Assembly: GCA_022828595.1 (NCBI GenBank)
Contig: JAKGHH010000007.1
Span: 40,238,356-40,302,355, forward strand
Direction: 5' to 3'
Origin: Nelumbo lutea
Taxonomy: Eukaryota > Streptophyta > Magnoliopsida > Proteales > Nelumbonaceae
DNA: 64,000 nucleotides
How positions within the stretch are numbered: position 1 is the stretch's first letter; each line of letters opens with the position of its first letter. Shown here in pieces: positions 41,606 through 53,774 of this stretch. The notes below the pieces were generated by a model, which was not told the DNA's origin, ran no database searches, and saw only the letters and a list, made by a program, of their open reading frames with translations. Made by a program: the position numbers and the translations under genes.

Positions 41606-44045
41606 TCTAAAATAGTAAAATTGATCATTCTAGTTGTATTGAGGCCATATATTCTAGTTGTCTGCAATTCTTTGTCGTTCTGTATTGGTGCCAGTGTTCC
41701 TAAGGACTACGACCAATGCTGTAGAGGCCACTCACCCTCTTGCTCATGTGGCGCACCTTGTGCTCTGGCGTGAGGTTGTCACCTACCTTGATTGGGCCAG
41801 TGAGGCACAAGTGACAGCTTACCCTCCTAAATGGATTTTCTGGTAGTTTGGTTATGATGGGATGTATTCTAGAGCCATTGGAATGAATTAGCATTCCCGG
41901 GTGTTACTCAATTCCCTCCTGCATGGTTCAGGAGAGTTGAGGTGTGCAGGTCTCCGCACCTATCTTATATCTGCTCATTGTTTGCGGGATGCAATTGTTT
42001 ATGGTTGTTGATCACCACCCCCGTCATGTCATGGCTCCACTACCGGGTCACGCAGCTGAGCAGGGGCAAGAGGAGGCCCCCTCCCAGTCTGGTGCCCCTC
42101 ACGTTGATGTAGAGGTGCGAGAGTTTCTGGGCTTCGTTCGTAAAGGCAAGCGTCCTATTATTGGAAATGTTGAGGGTAGCCGCCCTACTGCCTACAACAG
42201 GTCTAGAACAGCGGGGGTGCCTAGGTCCTTTTGGCTGTTAGTGCTGGGGTTAGTTCAGGAATTAGCGTCTAATGTTTAGACATCCTAGTCTAATAGTCAT
42301 CTAGCTGGAAGTGCTCATCAGGAGCATGCTGAGGAAGTTGTAAAAGATCCTTCATTTCTTGTTCTTGAGATGGGAGAGATGGATGATACAAAATCGGCTC
42401 AATCTGTGGTTCTAGTCCTTCCTGCCAAAGTGATTACTATTCCAGTCACTAGTGGGCGATTAAAGAAGATGGCTCCCCATTTTCGTAAGGAGTCAGAAAG
42501 TCCTAGTTAGTTTGCATTGCTCTTGTTTGGTTTAGGTTTGGATTTACTGGGTCATCTATTATTGTGTATTGACTTTGTTATTACAGTCATTTGTGTTGAA
42601 GCGGGTGGAGGCTGGTGAGGCTCGCTCGGAAGCTAAGACCCCACACGTCCCCTCTGAGGGTGTTGTGGGTGAAAAGTTGTGTGATTCTATTGTTTATTTG
42701 ATACTTTAATATGTTTTGTTCATATGCTTTAATCGTGGCGTATTTACCTTGTTTTAGGAACTCCATGATGTAAACCTGGCGGATGTCGTTGTGGTGTCTG
42801 TGATTAGGCATTTGTTAGAAGAGTTGAAGTCTTTGCATCCCCCTATTGAGGGGCAGAACCTATCTGAGGGTCCTTCTGTTAGTCCAGGGAATGAGGGTGT
42901 TCGCATGCGCGAAAAGGGATTCTATTGACTGCGTGTCTGTACCTGAGCCAGAGCGAGAGCAAGGGTCTTCTGTGCTAGTGCAAGAACAGCCCCCCAGGGG
43001 CCCATTAGGTGAGACCGAGGCAACTTAGAGACTTGAGCCCCCTGTGCCGGAGCAAGAACAGTCCCCTAGGGGCCCTATGGGTGAGGCTAAGGCAGCTCAA
43101 TGGCCTGAGCCCCGTGTCAGAACAACCTTCCAGTAGTCTAGTGGATGAAGTGACGAATGAGCAAAGGCTCTTTGATGTGGGCCACGAGGAGGAGCTTAAG
43201 GAGGTGGCTGCTGTTGAGCAGCCTTGTGTAGATTCGATCTTAGGATCCCAGCATGAGGAGGAGCCTAAGACTTGTGTGGAAATAGCGGTGATTCAATTGC
43301 AATGTTCCGAGGCTTCAGTGGCTCCAGGAGGGCATTCTGAGACTCAGTCTGAGTCCGATCATGTGGCTGTTGAGATTTTGTCACCATCTGATACTATGTA
43401 AGTTGCAGAGGAGCTCGCATTTGTGTATTGGGAGGTCGAAGAATACTGTGAATTGCATGAGCTTCTCCTTTTGGGTTACTCCATTGTTGATCCAATTGCC
43501 ATTCAGGGTCTTTGCAAGAAAGAAAAGTACATCATTTCGGACATTGTGGCGAAGACTACCTCTCTGATCTTTCAGAAAGGGTGGCTGCCTACTGGAGACG
43601 TTCCAACAGTGGTTATGGATGCATCTTTGAACACCATTGCGGCCATGATGAATTGTATTACGGATCAGTCAATAGATGAGCTTTCATGGTCTGGTTTTGC
43701 CAACTGGATAAGGACCTCTTCGTCGTTTACCTCTATGAGCTTTAGGATGGATTGGATTGAAGAGAGAGAGTTCTTCTGACTCATATTTTTTGGAAGGCTG
43801 GCTACAAGGATTCCTAACCCCTAACTGCGCAAGCTTCAAGCGAACTCCATTTGCGCCACAAAGTTGTTCAAGCGAATCTTAAGAAGGCCAAGGAGAAACT
43901 AAATGCCATGCTTGATGAGTGTGCCCACCAACAGAAGATAGTATGGCAATATGGGGAAGAAGATAAGGAGCTTACAGAGATCGAATTGCATTCGCAGGGT
44001 CTGGAGGAGATCACCCGTATGAGGGACGAGTGGTACAAGGAATAG
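41606..44045 (+). pseudogene. Degenerate plus-strand ORF cluster, probable antisense ORF of a Tat-type gypsy
   Basis: A chain of frames has no long uninterrupted ORF. 41650-42280 contains LVLWREVVTYLDWA and PLPGHAAEQGQEEA. 42900-43130 has a 24-residue repeat around QEQPPRGPLGE and QEQSPRGPMGE, then an acidic stretch. 43423-43779 is an open 118-codon frame. 43851-44045 is a charged coiled-coil-like segment (KKAKEKLNAMLDECAHQQKI). It lies beyond the 3' end of the minus-strand gypsy pol and points against it. That layout is known for additional antisense ORFs in Tat elements. I do not recognise the domain, and a plant mobile domain or gypsy-associated transposase-like domain is only a possibility. 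Confidence 0.5.
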
Positions 44046-45278
44046 GATTTTTTATATACCTTCATGTTATGTAAAGCAGTATTTTGTTTTCAATTAAAGG
44101 AGAATTTTTGTCCATATCTGTGTGTGTTGTTTGTTATCCATTCTTTGAATTTCTGGCGGTTATAATCCTCTTAGTCTTTGCGCAAAATATGAGGTAAAAG
44201 AGTGATGCTAGTGGGTTTATAGACTGAATGCAACGCTAGTATGCTTATTGGGCTAAGCATGATTCTAGTAAGCCCTTCAGACCCTATGCATCTTTCAATA
44301 ACTTGGGCTTCCCTTTAGTGATGGCAAAGCCTAGTAATTTGTCTTGTGTGTAAGACTGCAATGCTTTGCTCTTGCGATGAGCAGAACCCTTATCGTTTAA
44401 GTGATGTGAGTGTTTTGGCCTCCCAAAGTGTAATCATTTGTTTGATTGTGGCAATAGATTTTACAAGTATTTGGCAGGTTGCTCGGTACCGCTTGGTATA
44501 TTTTCCATTTAGTCATTCCCTGGCATCATCCAGGCTTGCGATTAAGCTTAGTCCCATTTGGGTTATCCGCACGGTGTTTCCAGGGTTGCAAGATGTGTGT
44601 ATTGCTCATTGCGATTTCGCATGTGCTTGTTGTCGTCAGGCTTTTGTTGTCGCGATCTGGAAATGTTGACTATATGTATTATGATTTCAAGTATAACTTT
44701 GGGATGTGCCATCACATTTGCAAGAACTTAGTGCTGTGGTTTTTGTCATACCTGGTGTTGCCAGGGCTCTCCTAGATTTCCCAAAGTAGATTATCATACT
44801 TTAGAAGGCTAAATACTTAGGGCAATTAAGTGTTGGAATTTGTTCTTGGCCCCGGTGTTCCTTCTTAGTCCTACTAAGGTGCCTTATTGCGTTGGGAGTT
44901 GCCATACCTTCTTCGGGTTGCTAGGGAATATGTCAACACATTTGGGGTTGCCAAGGAATATGTTATTGCACCTGCCGGAATAGGGCCTTCCTGGCGGACT
45001 AGGGCATATGTCACCAGACCTGCTAGAACAGGGCCTTCCTAGCAGACCAAGGTATAGAACATAATATAGATAGTATGCATAGTTATAGAAGAGAACTTTG
45101 AACAATTTATTTATGAATAATAGTATGTACAAAAGAAACATAACATGCTTTATTTAAGATTAATAATAAGTATAAAGGACATATAACATGCTTTGTTTTG
45201 TATACATAAAGGTATAACATACTTTGTTTGATGATAAATACAAAAGATATATAGCATGTTTTCTTCAAGAATTCGCAT
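44046..45278. other. Non-coding DNA between the gypsy pol and the plus-strand ORF cluster
   Basis: No domain-bearing ORF. A short imperfect duplication around GGGCCTTCCTGGCGGACTAGG and GGGCCTTCCTAGCAGACCAAGG lies near 44985-45052. From 45060 it is AT-rich with repeated ATAACATGCTTTGTTT-like phrases. Confidence 0.5.
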
Positions 45279-46480
45279 TCACAGTTTACACCATTTATTG
45301 TAAGGCCTCAACCAGTGACCATTCACTGTCTCATCCTGTTCATATGTAGCTACATTCTTTAGTACATAGTACCCTGTTGGGTGAGCTTCTTGGATGATAT
45401 ATGGTCCAAACCAGATAGGTGCAAACTTGCCAACTGATTTACCTTGTCTAATGTAGAGTGTTGTTTCTAGTACCTTGTCGCCCTCTATGAATTTTCTGGG
45501 CCTTACTAGTTTATTGATGTTAGAGGCCATGAGTTGTTTGTACTTGATTTGTTTCTATAGTGCTTTCTCTCTAGCCTCTTCTATGCATTTTAGCCTATTG
45601 CTGAGCATTTGGTCCATTTCGTCTGTCTGGAAGTGTTTTTCCCATTACATAGGCTACTCGGGCGAGCACTGTCTATATCTCTACTGGTAGAATTGTTTCC
45701 TGACCGTAAACCAGAGAATAGGGTGTTGTTTGTGCACTCTTTCTGATTGTTGTGAGATAATCCCAAAGTGTTTCGAACAACTTTTTTGCCCAATCCTTTT
45801 GGTTTTCTGCTACCATTTTGCGCAGCAACTCTAACAAAGTCTTATTGGTTGCCTCTGTTTGCCCATTCCCTTGTAGGTAATAGGTTATAGATGGGCCTAG
45901 CCTCGCCCTATACTATCCCAATAGGTCTCGGACTTCTTGGTTTTTTATTGATAGCCAGTTGTCTGTTAAAATCCTCATTAGGACTCCAACTCAATGGACT
46001 ATATGCTGCCTTAAGAAGTTTACTAGGTTTTCTACACAAATTCTTCTCAGTGGTATGGCCTCTGCCCAGTTTGTGAAATAGTCAGTGGCTACTATGATGA
46101 AATAATATCCCTAGAAATGTGGGTGTATTTTGCTTATCAGGTTTACCCCACAGGTGTGGAAAGGCCATAGTGTGATAATGGGGTGGAGGTCATTGGCTCG
46201 TTTATGTATCCATTAAGTATGCACTTGGCATTTGTGACACCTTCGTACATGCTTCTAGGTATCTTCTGCCATTGTAGGCTAGAGGAAGTGCAAAATATGG
46301 TTGTGTAAGGCTAGTTGTCCCTGGTGTGGGGCTGGTTCAGAGTTGTGGGCTACATTTAGCACTTCTTCTATTTCCACACCAGCTAGGCATCGCAGAGGTT
46401 TCCTAGTGTAAGACTTCTTGTACAGTGCTCCGTTATGTAGATAAAATCTTTTGTCTTTTGCTAAGAGTTTTCTTCTCATC
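45279..46480 (-). pseudogene. Gypsy integrase
   Basis: Minus strand, right to left: the zinc-binding part (46440-46279, YLHNGALYKKSY, LRCLAGVEIEEVLNVAH). Core at about 46090-45680 with NWAEAIPLRRI, LTDNWLS (second acidic residue, D-N) and QGNGQTEATNK (containing E), then SLVYGQETILPVEI. The C-terminal GPY/F-like module APIWFGPYIIQEAHPTGYYV lies at 45430-45360, and the frame ends at 45279. Stops and frameshifts are frequent. Confidence 0.88.
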
Positions 46481-46989
46481 ATTGGTTCAGATGGTGTGGT
46501 ATTGTTTTCAATGTATTATATGTACATATTTCTCCAGTCTATATCACCAATTGTGGGGCACTCATTCCTGTCTGCCTCTGGTATACACTTCTCACAATCA
46601 TTCTGAGTCTTGGTCGCATCTGTTTTCATCTCTGACCAATAGTATCCCATCCTCTATAATCTTTTATAAAGTGTTGTGTCACATCTCCACAATAAGTTTT
46701 ATGAGTTTCATTTAAGAATACTTTTGCCTCTTTGGGCCCTAGACATCTTGCCCTGACTCCATTTGCCATCCTGTGGTATAGCATTCTGCTCACTAGTTGG
46801 AACCTTAATAATACCTTGCCATCCTACATTGCCTCTGTTCGGTTAATTATCTTCTGTATGACGTTCTGTCACCAATCTTCTGTTGTTATATCACATTTTC
46901 TCTACCTAGTGTCTCAATCGTTCTGTCAATGGTTCACAGTGCATCTGAATTGTAATGTTGATTGGGTTCTCACTTTTCTGTATTTTAGA

Positions 46990-47420
46990 TCCCAATGTGG
47001 CTAATGCGTTGGCATATCTATTTTTGGCTATGTTTTGGTGCTCATAGGTTACTTACATGTCCTTGGTTAATCTTTGGGTCAGTGTCTTGTATGGAAGGAT
47101 TGTCAACTCTTTTAATGTGGTGCTGCCATCCATATTCCCTATCACTAATTTAGAATCTCTTATTACTTTAACTTTCTTTGCTTCGAAGTCCCTGGCCACT
47201 GTTAGGGCCAATACTAGCACCTTGTACTCAGCTATGTTATGTGAACAGGGGAACTACAACTTGAAGGAATAGGCTGAGGTATCTCTAGCAAGTGAAGTCA
47301 ATGTGACTCCGGCTTCAGCGAAGGTGTTTGTACTACTTCCATCAAAGGTCAGGGTCCACTCTCCATCTCCTACTACTGTGATGATGGCTAGCTCTCTAGG
47401 TACTTATTCAAAAATGGGGA
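46990..47420 (-). pseudogene. Second (archaeal-type) RNase H of a Tat-lineage gypsy
   Basis: Minus strand 47260-47000: NIAEYKVLVLALTVARDFEA, IRDSKLVIGNMDGS, then NRYANALATLGS. The NxAEYxAL and DS motifs and their position between the polymerase-linked RNase H and the integrase match the additional RNase H of Tat elements. Acidic residues are mostly kept; the frame is broken. Confidence 0.78.
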
Positions 47421-47499
47421 AACTATCATCGGTAAGGAATGTAGCTAGAAGGTCTGTGACCGCTTGGCATTTAATCGCCTATGGTTGGGTGTACTCAAT

Positions 47500-49084
47500 G
47501 CTATATTGATTCAACTACATCATCCATTTAACCAGTCCTCCTAAAAGTGGAGGTTTGTTTATGAAGTATTTGATGGATTCGCTCCTTGCGATCAACTTCA
47601 CCTTCTGGTCTAGGATGTAGTGTCTGAATTTTTGTGTGGCAAATACTAATGCCAAGCACTGCTGCTCCATGTGGAAGTAGTTATTTTCTACTAGTTTCAA
47701 GGTTCTATTGGCATAGTATATCAGACACTCAATGCCCTCATCATTGTCCTAGGCTAATAGGCATCCTACGGACTTTGAGTTTGATGCGATGTACACCTTA
47801 AACTCTCAACCACTCTTTGGTGGTGACATGGTTGGGGCTTTGGCCTAGGGTTGTTTCAATTGATTGAAGGCATCTTGATATTCTATTGACAATTTGTACT
47901 TCGTAGACTTCTTGGTCAATTTTAGCAGTGACATTGCTGTGTGTGCTAGGCTAGGGATGAACCTTATGAGATATGAGACTTTACCTAGGAAGGTTTTTAA
48001 TTAAGACTCAGTGCTTGGTGGAGGTAGGTTTACAATTGCTTTCACCTTAACTTCACCTAGGTGGATTCCAGTCTAATCAACTCTATAGCCTAGAAAATTT
48101 TCGGACTGTACTCCAAATGCACACTTTAATGGGTTAAGTCTCAGGTTAAAAGCTCTACATCTGGCAAAAACTTTTCTAAGTATTTCAAAATGGTCTTCTC
48201 TCTTCTTTGCCTTGACCACTATGTCATCTACATAACATTCAATCTCCCTGTACATCATATCATGAAATACACTCGTCATTACTCTCTAGTACGTGGCTCC
48301 TGAGTTCCTCAGGCCAAAGGCTATCATCTTGTAATAGAAGTTCTCAATTGGTGTTCTGAATGTCGTGTGTGGTGCATCTACAGGGTCCAACCATTGAATC
48401 TATGAGGATATCCATATTCGATAAGGGGAACTCAACTTTGAGACAGGCCCTGTTCAAATCTCTGAAGTCGACATAGCACCTAAGGTAGGGGTCTGAGAAG
48501 TTAGTGTGCTAATTTTGTTATAATAACCGAAAACTAATCTACTAGGACTTGGACACTAACCTTAGTTGTCCATTATTCTTTTTGACTAGAACCACATTAG
48601 CTAACCACTGTGGGTGTGCAATGCGCTTGATGAAGCCTACTTTCAGAATTCACTCAACCTCCTCTTTGATTTTCAGAGCTATTTCTGGTTTGAAGATTCT
48701 TTGTGGTTATTTTATAGGTTTGAATTTGGGATCTATGGACATTGAATATTTAACAAGGGCCATGTCAAATCCTGGCATTTGGTCCTACGACCAAGCGAAG
48801 ATACCTTGGAACTCTGTAAAAGAAAACGTAGTTCAGTTTCATTTTAACACATGGCCTACTATTTGTGATGGAAAAAGAAAGGTTTCTATACCTTTTAAAA
48901 GGTCTAAAAGTCTCTATTTCTCCTTATGTCCTAGCTTGGCCGAGATGTAAAATGGCCTTTTCTCTACTCCTTCTACGGCCATGTTTACTTCCTCTAGCGG
49001 TTATTCCACAGTATCAATAGAGTCTTGCATGTGCTTGGGAGATGCATGGACCTCATCATAGTACTCTACGGTTTTCTCTATTTT
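47500..49084 (-). pseudogene. Gypsy reverse transcriptase and first RNase H
   Basis: Minus strand from 49084: KTVEYYDEVHASPKHMQDSI, PLEEVNMAVEG, GIFAWS, MPGFDMALVKYSM, KIKEEVE, VGFIKRIAHPQWLANVVLVK. Then CYVDDIVVKAKK (YVDD at 48234-48223), LNPLKCAFGVQSENFLGYRV and, at 47700-47515, MEQQCLALVFATQKFRHYIL (polymerase-linked RNase H). At least ten stops or frameshifts. Gag and protease are absent on its 5' side, where a plus-strand LTR-like region begins at about 49090. Confidence 0.9.
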
Positions 49085-49433
49085 TCCCCTATTATTTTGG
49101 GTAATTTTCAGTATCCCTTTTGTTGTTATCAATTATATGCGTTAATTTATCGCGTCGTACCTTTGATTCTGGTGGGCTCTGTTTTGGTTATTCACTGTCT
49201 TTTTGCAATGAGATAATCGCGATGTCCATTTGTGGAGGTGAGACAACAAAATAGTTTTGATTAAGGCAAGATTGAGAATGTGTTCATACATTTCCTTAAT
49301 TATGAAGGTGTAGGTACCTCATTTTTGCGCTCCTTAGTCTTTCTACAGCATTTTGAGCTTCAAGCATGCTTAAGCTAACCTCACGATCGATCTGGGGGTA
49401 TTTTTGGAATTTTACAAAGTTGGGGCATCGAGG

Positions 49434-50270
49434 ATCCAAGACCAAAGGTACATAGAGCCTAGAAACCTAAACCCAACGACACCAAGATCGCCCAAGTCCA
49501 ACACCGTTTACCCCATCATTTTAAGACCCGAAGCTGGAACCAATTCTAATTGTCCGATTGGAGTCATTTTAATCTTAATTCTCATTTCACATAAAATCCA
49601 AAATTTGAGATCATAGGTACGTAGAGTCCAAAAATTCAAATCCAACGACACCAAGATCACACGAGTCCGACACCGTCTACCCCATCATCCTAAGATCCAA
49701 AGTTGGAACTGATTCCAATCATCCGATTAGAGTCATTTTAAACCTAATCCTCATTTCACTTCAAATCCAAAATCCGAGACCATAGGTACGTAGAGCCCAA
49801 AAATCTGAATCCAACAACACCAATATCAACCGAGTCCGACACCATCTACCTCATGATCCTAAGACCCGAAGCCGGAACCGATTCCGATCATCCGATTGGA
49901 GTCATTTTGACTCTAATTCTCATTTCACATCAAATCCAAAATCTGAGAACATAGGTACGTGGAGCCCAAAAATCTAAATCTAGCAACACCAAGATCACCC
50001 AAATCCGACACCACTTACCCCTTCATTTCAAGACCCGAAGCCAGTACCGATTCCGATCGGACGATTGGAGTCATCTCTTATCCTAAATCCTAAACCCTTG
50101 AAAATCTGAAATCCAAACCCATAAATGGATAGAGCTCGAAATTCCGAGTGCAACGGTGCCAAGATCGTCCAATTCTGACACTGTTAGCCCCTCCATCTTG
50201 AGACCCAAAGCTAGAATCGATTTGAACCCTCTGTTTAGAATCCTCTTCACAATTACTTCGAACATAGGGC
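49434..50270. repeat. Tandem array, 169-bp unit, four to five copies
   Basis: AGGTAC marks successive units at 49446, 49615, 49784 and 49953, a constant 169-bp period. A fifth, degenerate unit follows near 50120. Each unit reads GGTACGTAGAGCCCAAAAAT, AACACCAAGATCACCC, TCCGACACC, AAGACCCGAAGC, GATTGGAGTCATTTT. Confidence 0.92.
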
Positions 50271-50559
50271 ATTTCACAGCCAAAACTTCCCCTCAGCCTC
50301 TAGAAACATCTTAAAAATCTAAAACTTGACCAGTTAATAGCTTGCAATCAATCAAGCCAATCACCTAAACTTGGAATGTCCAATTTAGGTAAATTAGTGA
50401 AATCATTCATTCTTTGTTTTGATTGATTGAGAGAATCTCACACAAAGCTGTCTTGACAGCCCATTCTCTCAATCAATCTCTCTCCAAAAACCATTTAAAC
50501 ATCAGCCATTGATCTCCCTTGTCTCCCATCTCATCCCTCCATTCCCCTCTCAAAAAATC

Positions 50560-50567
50560 TATAAATA
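50560..50567 (+). promoter_or_regulatory. TATA box of the Tat/Ogre-type LTR
   Basis: TATAAATA is followed after about 25 bp by CATCCTAAACACACAATC, a plausible transcription start. It is preceded by pyrimidine-rich DNA. Confidence 0.6.
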
Positions 50568-51354
50568 CCACCCATTTCTCACATCCTAAACACACAATCT
50601 TACCTATACACAAACTAGCTTAGGGAAAGAGCTCAACAGCCATTACCCACATCCCAAAGCCTCTCCAATCACTCTCCAGCATCCCTAGAATCCCTCCATA
50701 TTAGTTTGAAGCCAAAAAGCACCATTGGGTCGTACCTCAATTCAAGAGAAGAAGTATGAAGCCTTTTTGAAGCAACATCGGTGTAGTAGAAATTTACAAG
50801 CATTCAGCAGTGCAGCAAAATGAACCAAAATTCATTCTAAAGCTTGGGAACCACTCAAGGAAAATAAAGCATCCAAAGAAGTGCAGCAAGTGTGGCAATC
50901 GAGGTCAATGGTTTTGGTTGCATGTTTGAAAACGGTTGAATGTTACGTTTTGAATAAAACTTCCAAGGTGTGTTTTCTTTTGGATACCCTTTGGATATCT
51001 TATAGATTTGTTTTTTTTTTAACTAACAGATGTGCACTTTCTTTACATTTCTGACTTTTTTTTACTCCAATCTATTTTCTTGTTTTATGTCTTTATTTTA
51101 ATATCTTATGGTTTTAGTTGACTACACTTAATGTCACTCCATAACATGTCGTTTAACCCTGTTCGTGTATTTGTTTATCATAATAAGATATTAGTTTTTT
51201 TTCGCCCTTTTAGCAATTGGTTCCATCATTGAAAGTTTGCATTAGAAGAATCATGTTACATCCCATGATAAGTCCTATCATTCACATGCATCAAGCATTC
51301 ATGTCCTTCATCAAAGCCCACCACATGATAGATAAAGATCTATTAGATGCCCTC

Positions 51355-51535
51355 ACCTTTCATACTATGCATCAAATATTAAGTAATAGGACATGGAATC
51401 TCACAAGTGAGTGAATTCATTCCAAATCCCTCCATCTATGGTCACCATTCATACCATGCATCAAACATTTAGTAATAGGAAAGTCTCACAAGTCAGTGAG
51501 TTCATTCCAAATCCCTCCACCCATGGTCACCATTC
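51355..51535. repeat. Short direct duplication (about 86-bp period)
   Basis: CATACTATGCATCAAATATT (51360) recurs as CATACCATGCATCAAACATT (51451). GAATTCATTCCAAATCCCTCC (51410) recurs with one base difference at 51499. Confidence 0.8.
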
Positions 51536-52080
51536 ATGTAGTCATTGCATACTTAGGCACACAATGTATATCTACTTTTTATTGCTTCTCATAATTCCAA
51601 CATATGTAGCTAGCTAATTTCAATAGTTTTCAAATCTTTGTCTTAGTTCGTTAATTAATCTTTTATTGACTTAATCCTTTTCATTGCAATTTGGTAATTG
51701 TTTGGATCGTTAGTTTAGTTAAATAATTTATTATATCCATCCTTTTTTTAATTGTTTTTCTCCTTTCTAGCATTATCTTGTTGTTTATGGATAAACCTTT
51801 TTTCCTGCTTCTAGTTAGTTAATTTATCTTTTTAAGCCCAAATTTATTAAGTCTTCCTTGGAATATTAGTGAAATAGGGGCTGGTTTAACCGGGCATGTG
51901 TGGGGTGCCTAATACCTTCCCACACTGTACCTTGGTCCCCGGACCCTAAAAATCTCATCTCTATTGGGCAACGAGTCATCAGAGAAAAAAATATTTTTCT
52001 TAAAAAATACCGGGTTTTCCTAAACTTCCCAATTCCAAAAATTTAGATGGTGACTCCAATACTCCATGCCCCAATCCGTC

Positions 52081-52319
52081 ACCCCCCTCTGGGTCAGGTA
52101 GCCACAAAAGGCATGTAGCTTGGAGAAATCATTTGGTAATAAGCACAATGATCACTTGGTATTAGCAGTAAATATATGCATAGTAGTCATTTGATTTCAG
52201 CATAGTAGCAAATGCATGCATGTAGAAAGAAGTCACTTGACAGTAATAAATGTATGTATAACAGTTATTTGATTCTAGCAACGGCAATATGGCTTACAGC
52301 GATCAGTTGTAACAAATAA
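52081..52319. other. No gene recognised
   Basis: Contains loosely repeated AGTCA(C/T)TTGAT-like phrases about 50 bp apart. No coding segment. Confidence 0.4.
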
Positions 52320-52560
52320 TAATTGTAAAGTCATCATATCTCGGGGATAGCTTTCTTGGTGGCCGGCACGCCGTTGTCCTCATAGTCCTCCTCGATGGTG
52401 TAGTACCTCTTCTAGTAACTTGTACACACCTCATTCTCTTCTTTTGTAGTGTGGCAGGGGATCCTTGCAGGATTCGGCTGCTGTACAGTCTCTACTTTGG
52501 CAATTCTAATCTCACCCTTGTCAGCTAGATCGGTGTAGTAAAATTTAGGTAAATTTAGGT
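52320..52560 (-). pseudogene. Possible gypsy gag-pol linker fragment, minus strand
   Basis: The minus-strand translation reads DKGEIRIAKVETVQQPNPAR, then YYTIEEDYEDNGVPATKKAI. The acidic, Thr-rich composition resembles the segment between protease and polymerase of Tat elements. It could belong to the element whose polymerase begins at 49084. Similarity is too weak for certainty. Confidence 0.35.
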
Positions 52561-53244
52561 AAAAAAACCCAATATATCAATATGTCAAACAATCCAACTA
52601 GTAAAATCATTCAAGGAATTTTTCATATAGTTTTTGACTCATAAGAATCAATTTCCCTAGCTTTTCCACTTCTTGTTGGACTTTCAAGAAAAAGGTAGTG
52701 TAAATCTCTTGCGAATGGATACTTAATACAGAGAGAAAAAACTTTTCTCTTGGGGAAAGGGTACAAACTGACAACCTAGACATGGATATCACTAGTAATT
52801 GCATTTCTCAAAATGTTTAAAAATTTGAGTCATCAATCGATTGTTTTTTTTTCTGTACACACATAGCGTTGTGGAATCTACTGTAAGATGACTGCATGCA
52901 TGATCAAGTAGATTTTTGACATTTTAAGACAAACCTATGTTATTGATTATTAATGTAAATAGGTTTGGCTCATGGTTAACACACTTGGCTTTATGCTCAT
53001 CTAAGTTTACTTCAATATTTCTTTCCTATTTATATTACAAACATTAAACCGTGGGCCATATAAGTGAGTTGTATTTATAGCTTGTAATCTCCCTAGGCTA
53101 ACTTGCAGCAATTACCATTCTATTCTTCAAAATTTCTACCCAAAGGAATTTGGTCTATTTGTTTTTGCTTGGGTTACCTCTATGTTCTGAAAATTGTCAA
53201 GGTTTGCTATTTTTGATATATTCCCTTCTTTTGAAATCCTATGT
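52561..53244. other. No gene recognised
   Basis: AT-rich DNA without identifiable coding content. Confidence 0.45.
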
Positions 53245-53774
53245 ATTAGCAATTAGAGGAATAAGAGAGGGCATCCCAAAGTTCTAAAGCTTTTAAAATA
53301 TGTGTGTATCAGTGTCTCCATGCATACTTAGGTGCACTAATACAGATGGAGCGCATAGTACCAACACAAATGGGGTGTTTCCAATTACTCCATTTTCAAA
53401 TGAATATCACAAAATATCATGCTTATTAGATTTTACAATTTTACTAATGGAATTAACAACTGCAATACATGTTAAAATTCAGGAAATTTTGTTCAAATTT
53501 TAGGATTTAATTTTGGTGAGACTAGTTTCTAGGGCTTGAGGATTAGCAATTAGAGGAATAAGAGAGGGCATCCCAAAGTTCTAAAGCTTTTGAAATATGT
53601 GTGTATCAGTGTCTCCATGCATACTTGGGTGCACTAATACAGATGGAGCGCATAGTACCAACACAAATGGGGTGTTTCCAACTACTCCATTTTCAAATGA
53701 ATATCACAAAATATCATGCTTATTAGATTTTACAATTTTACTAATGGAATATCACAAAATATCATGCTTATTAG
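53245..53774. repeat. Direct duplication (period 297) with a nested duplication
   Basis: 53245-53453 and 53542-53750 match almost perfectly (ATTAGCAATTAGAGGAATAA). Within the second copy AATATCACAAAATATCATGC is repeated again at 53748, exactly where the truncated Copia LTR begins. Confidence 0.88.

Larger units (their letters stand above)
49090..52080 (+). repeat. Tat/Ogre-type LTR-like region, plus strand
   Basis: Non-coding region with a 169-bp tandem array on the left, a TATA box (TATAAATA, 50560-50567), then a long leader-like part. Near its end, GGTTTAACCGGGCATGTGTG and GGGTGCCTAATACCTTCCC (51884-51924) are phrases common at the end of Ogre/Tat LTRs. A primer-binding-site-like TGGTGACTCCAAT follows (52048-52060). 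The LTR end and any target duplication were not resolved. Confidence 0.6.
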
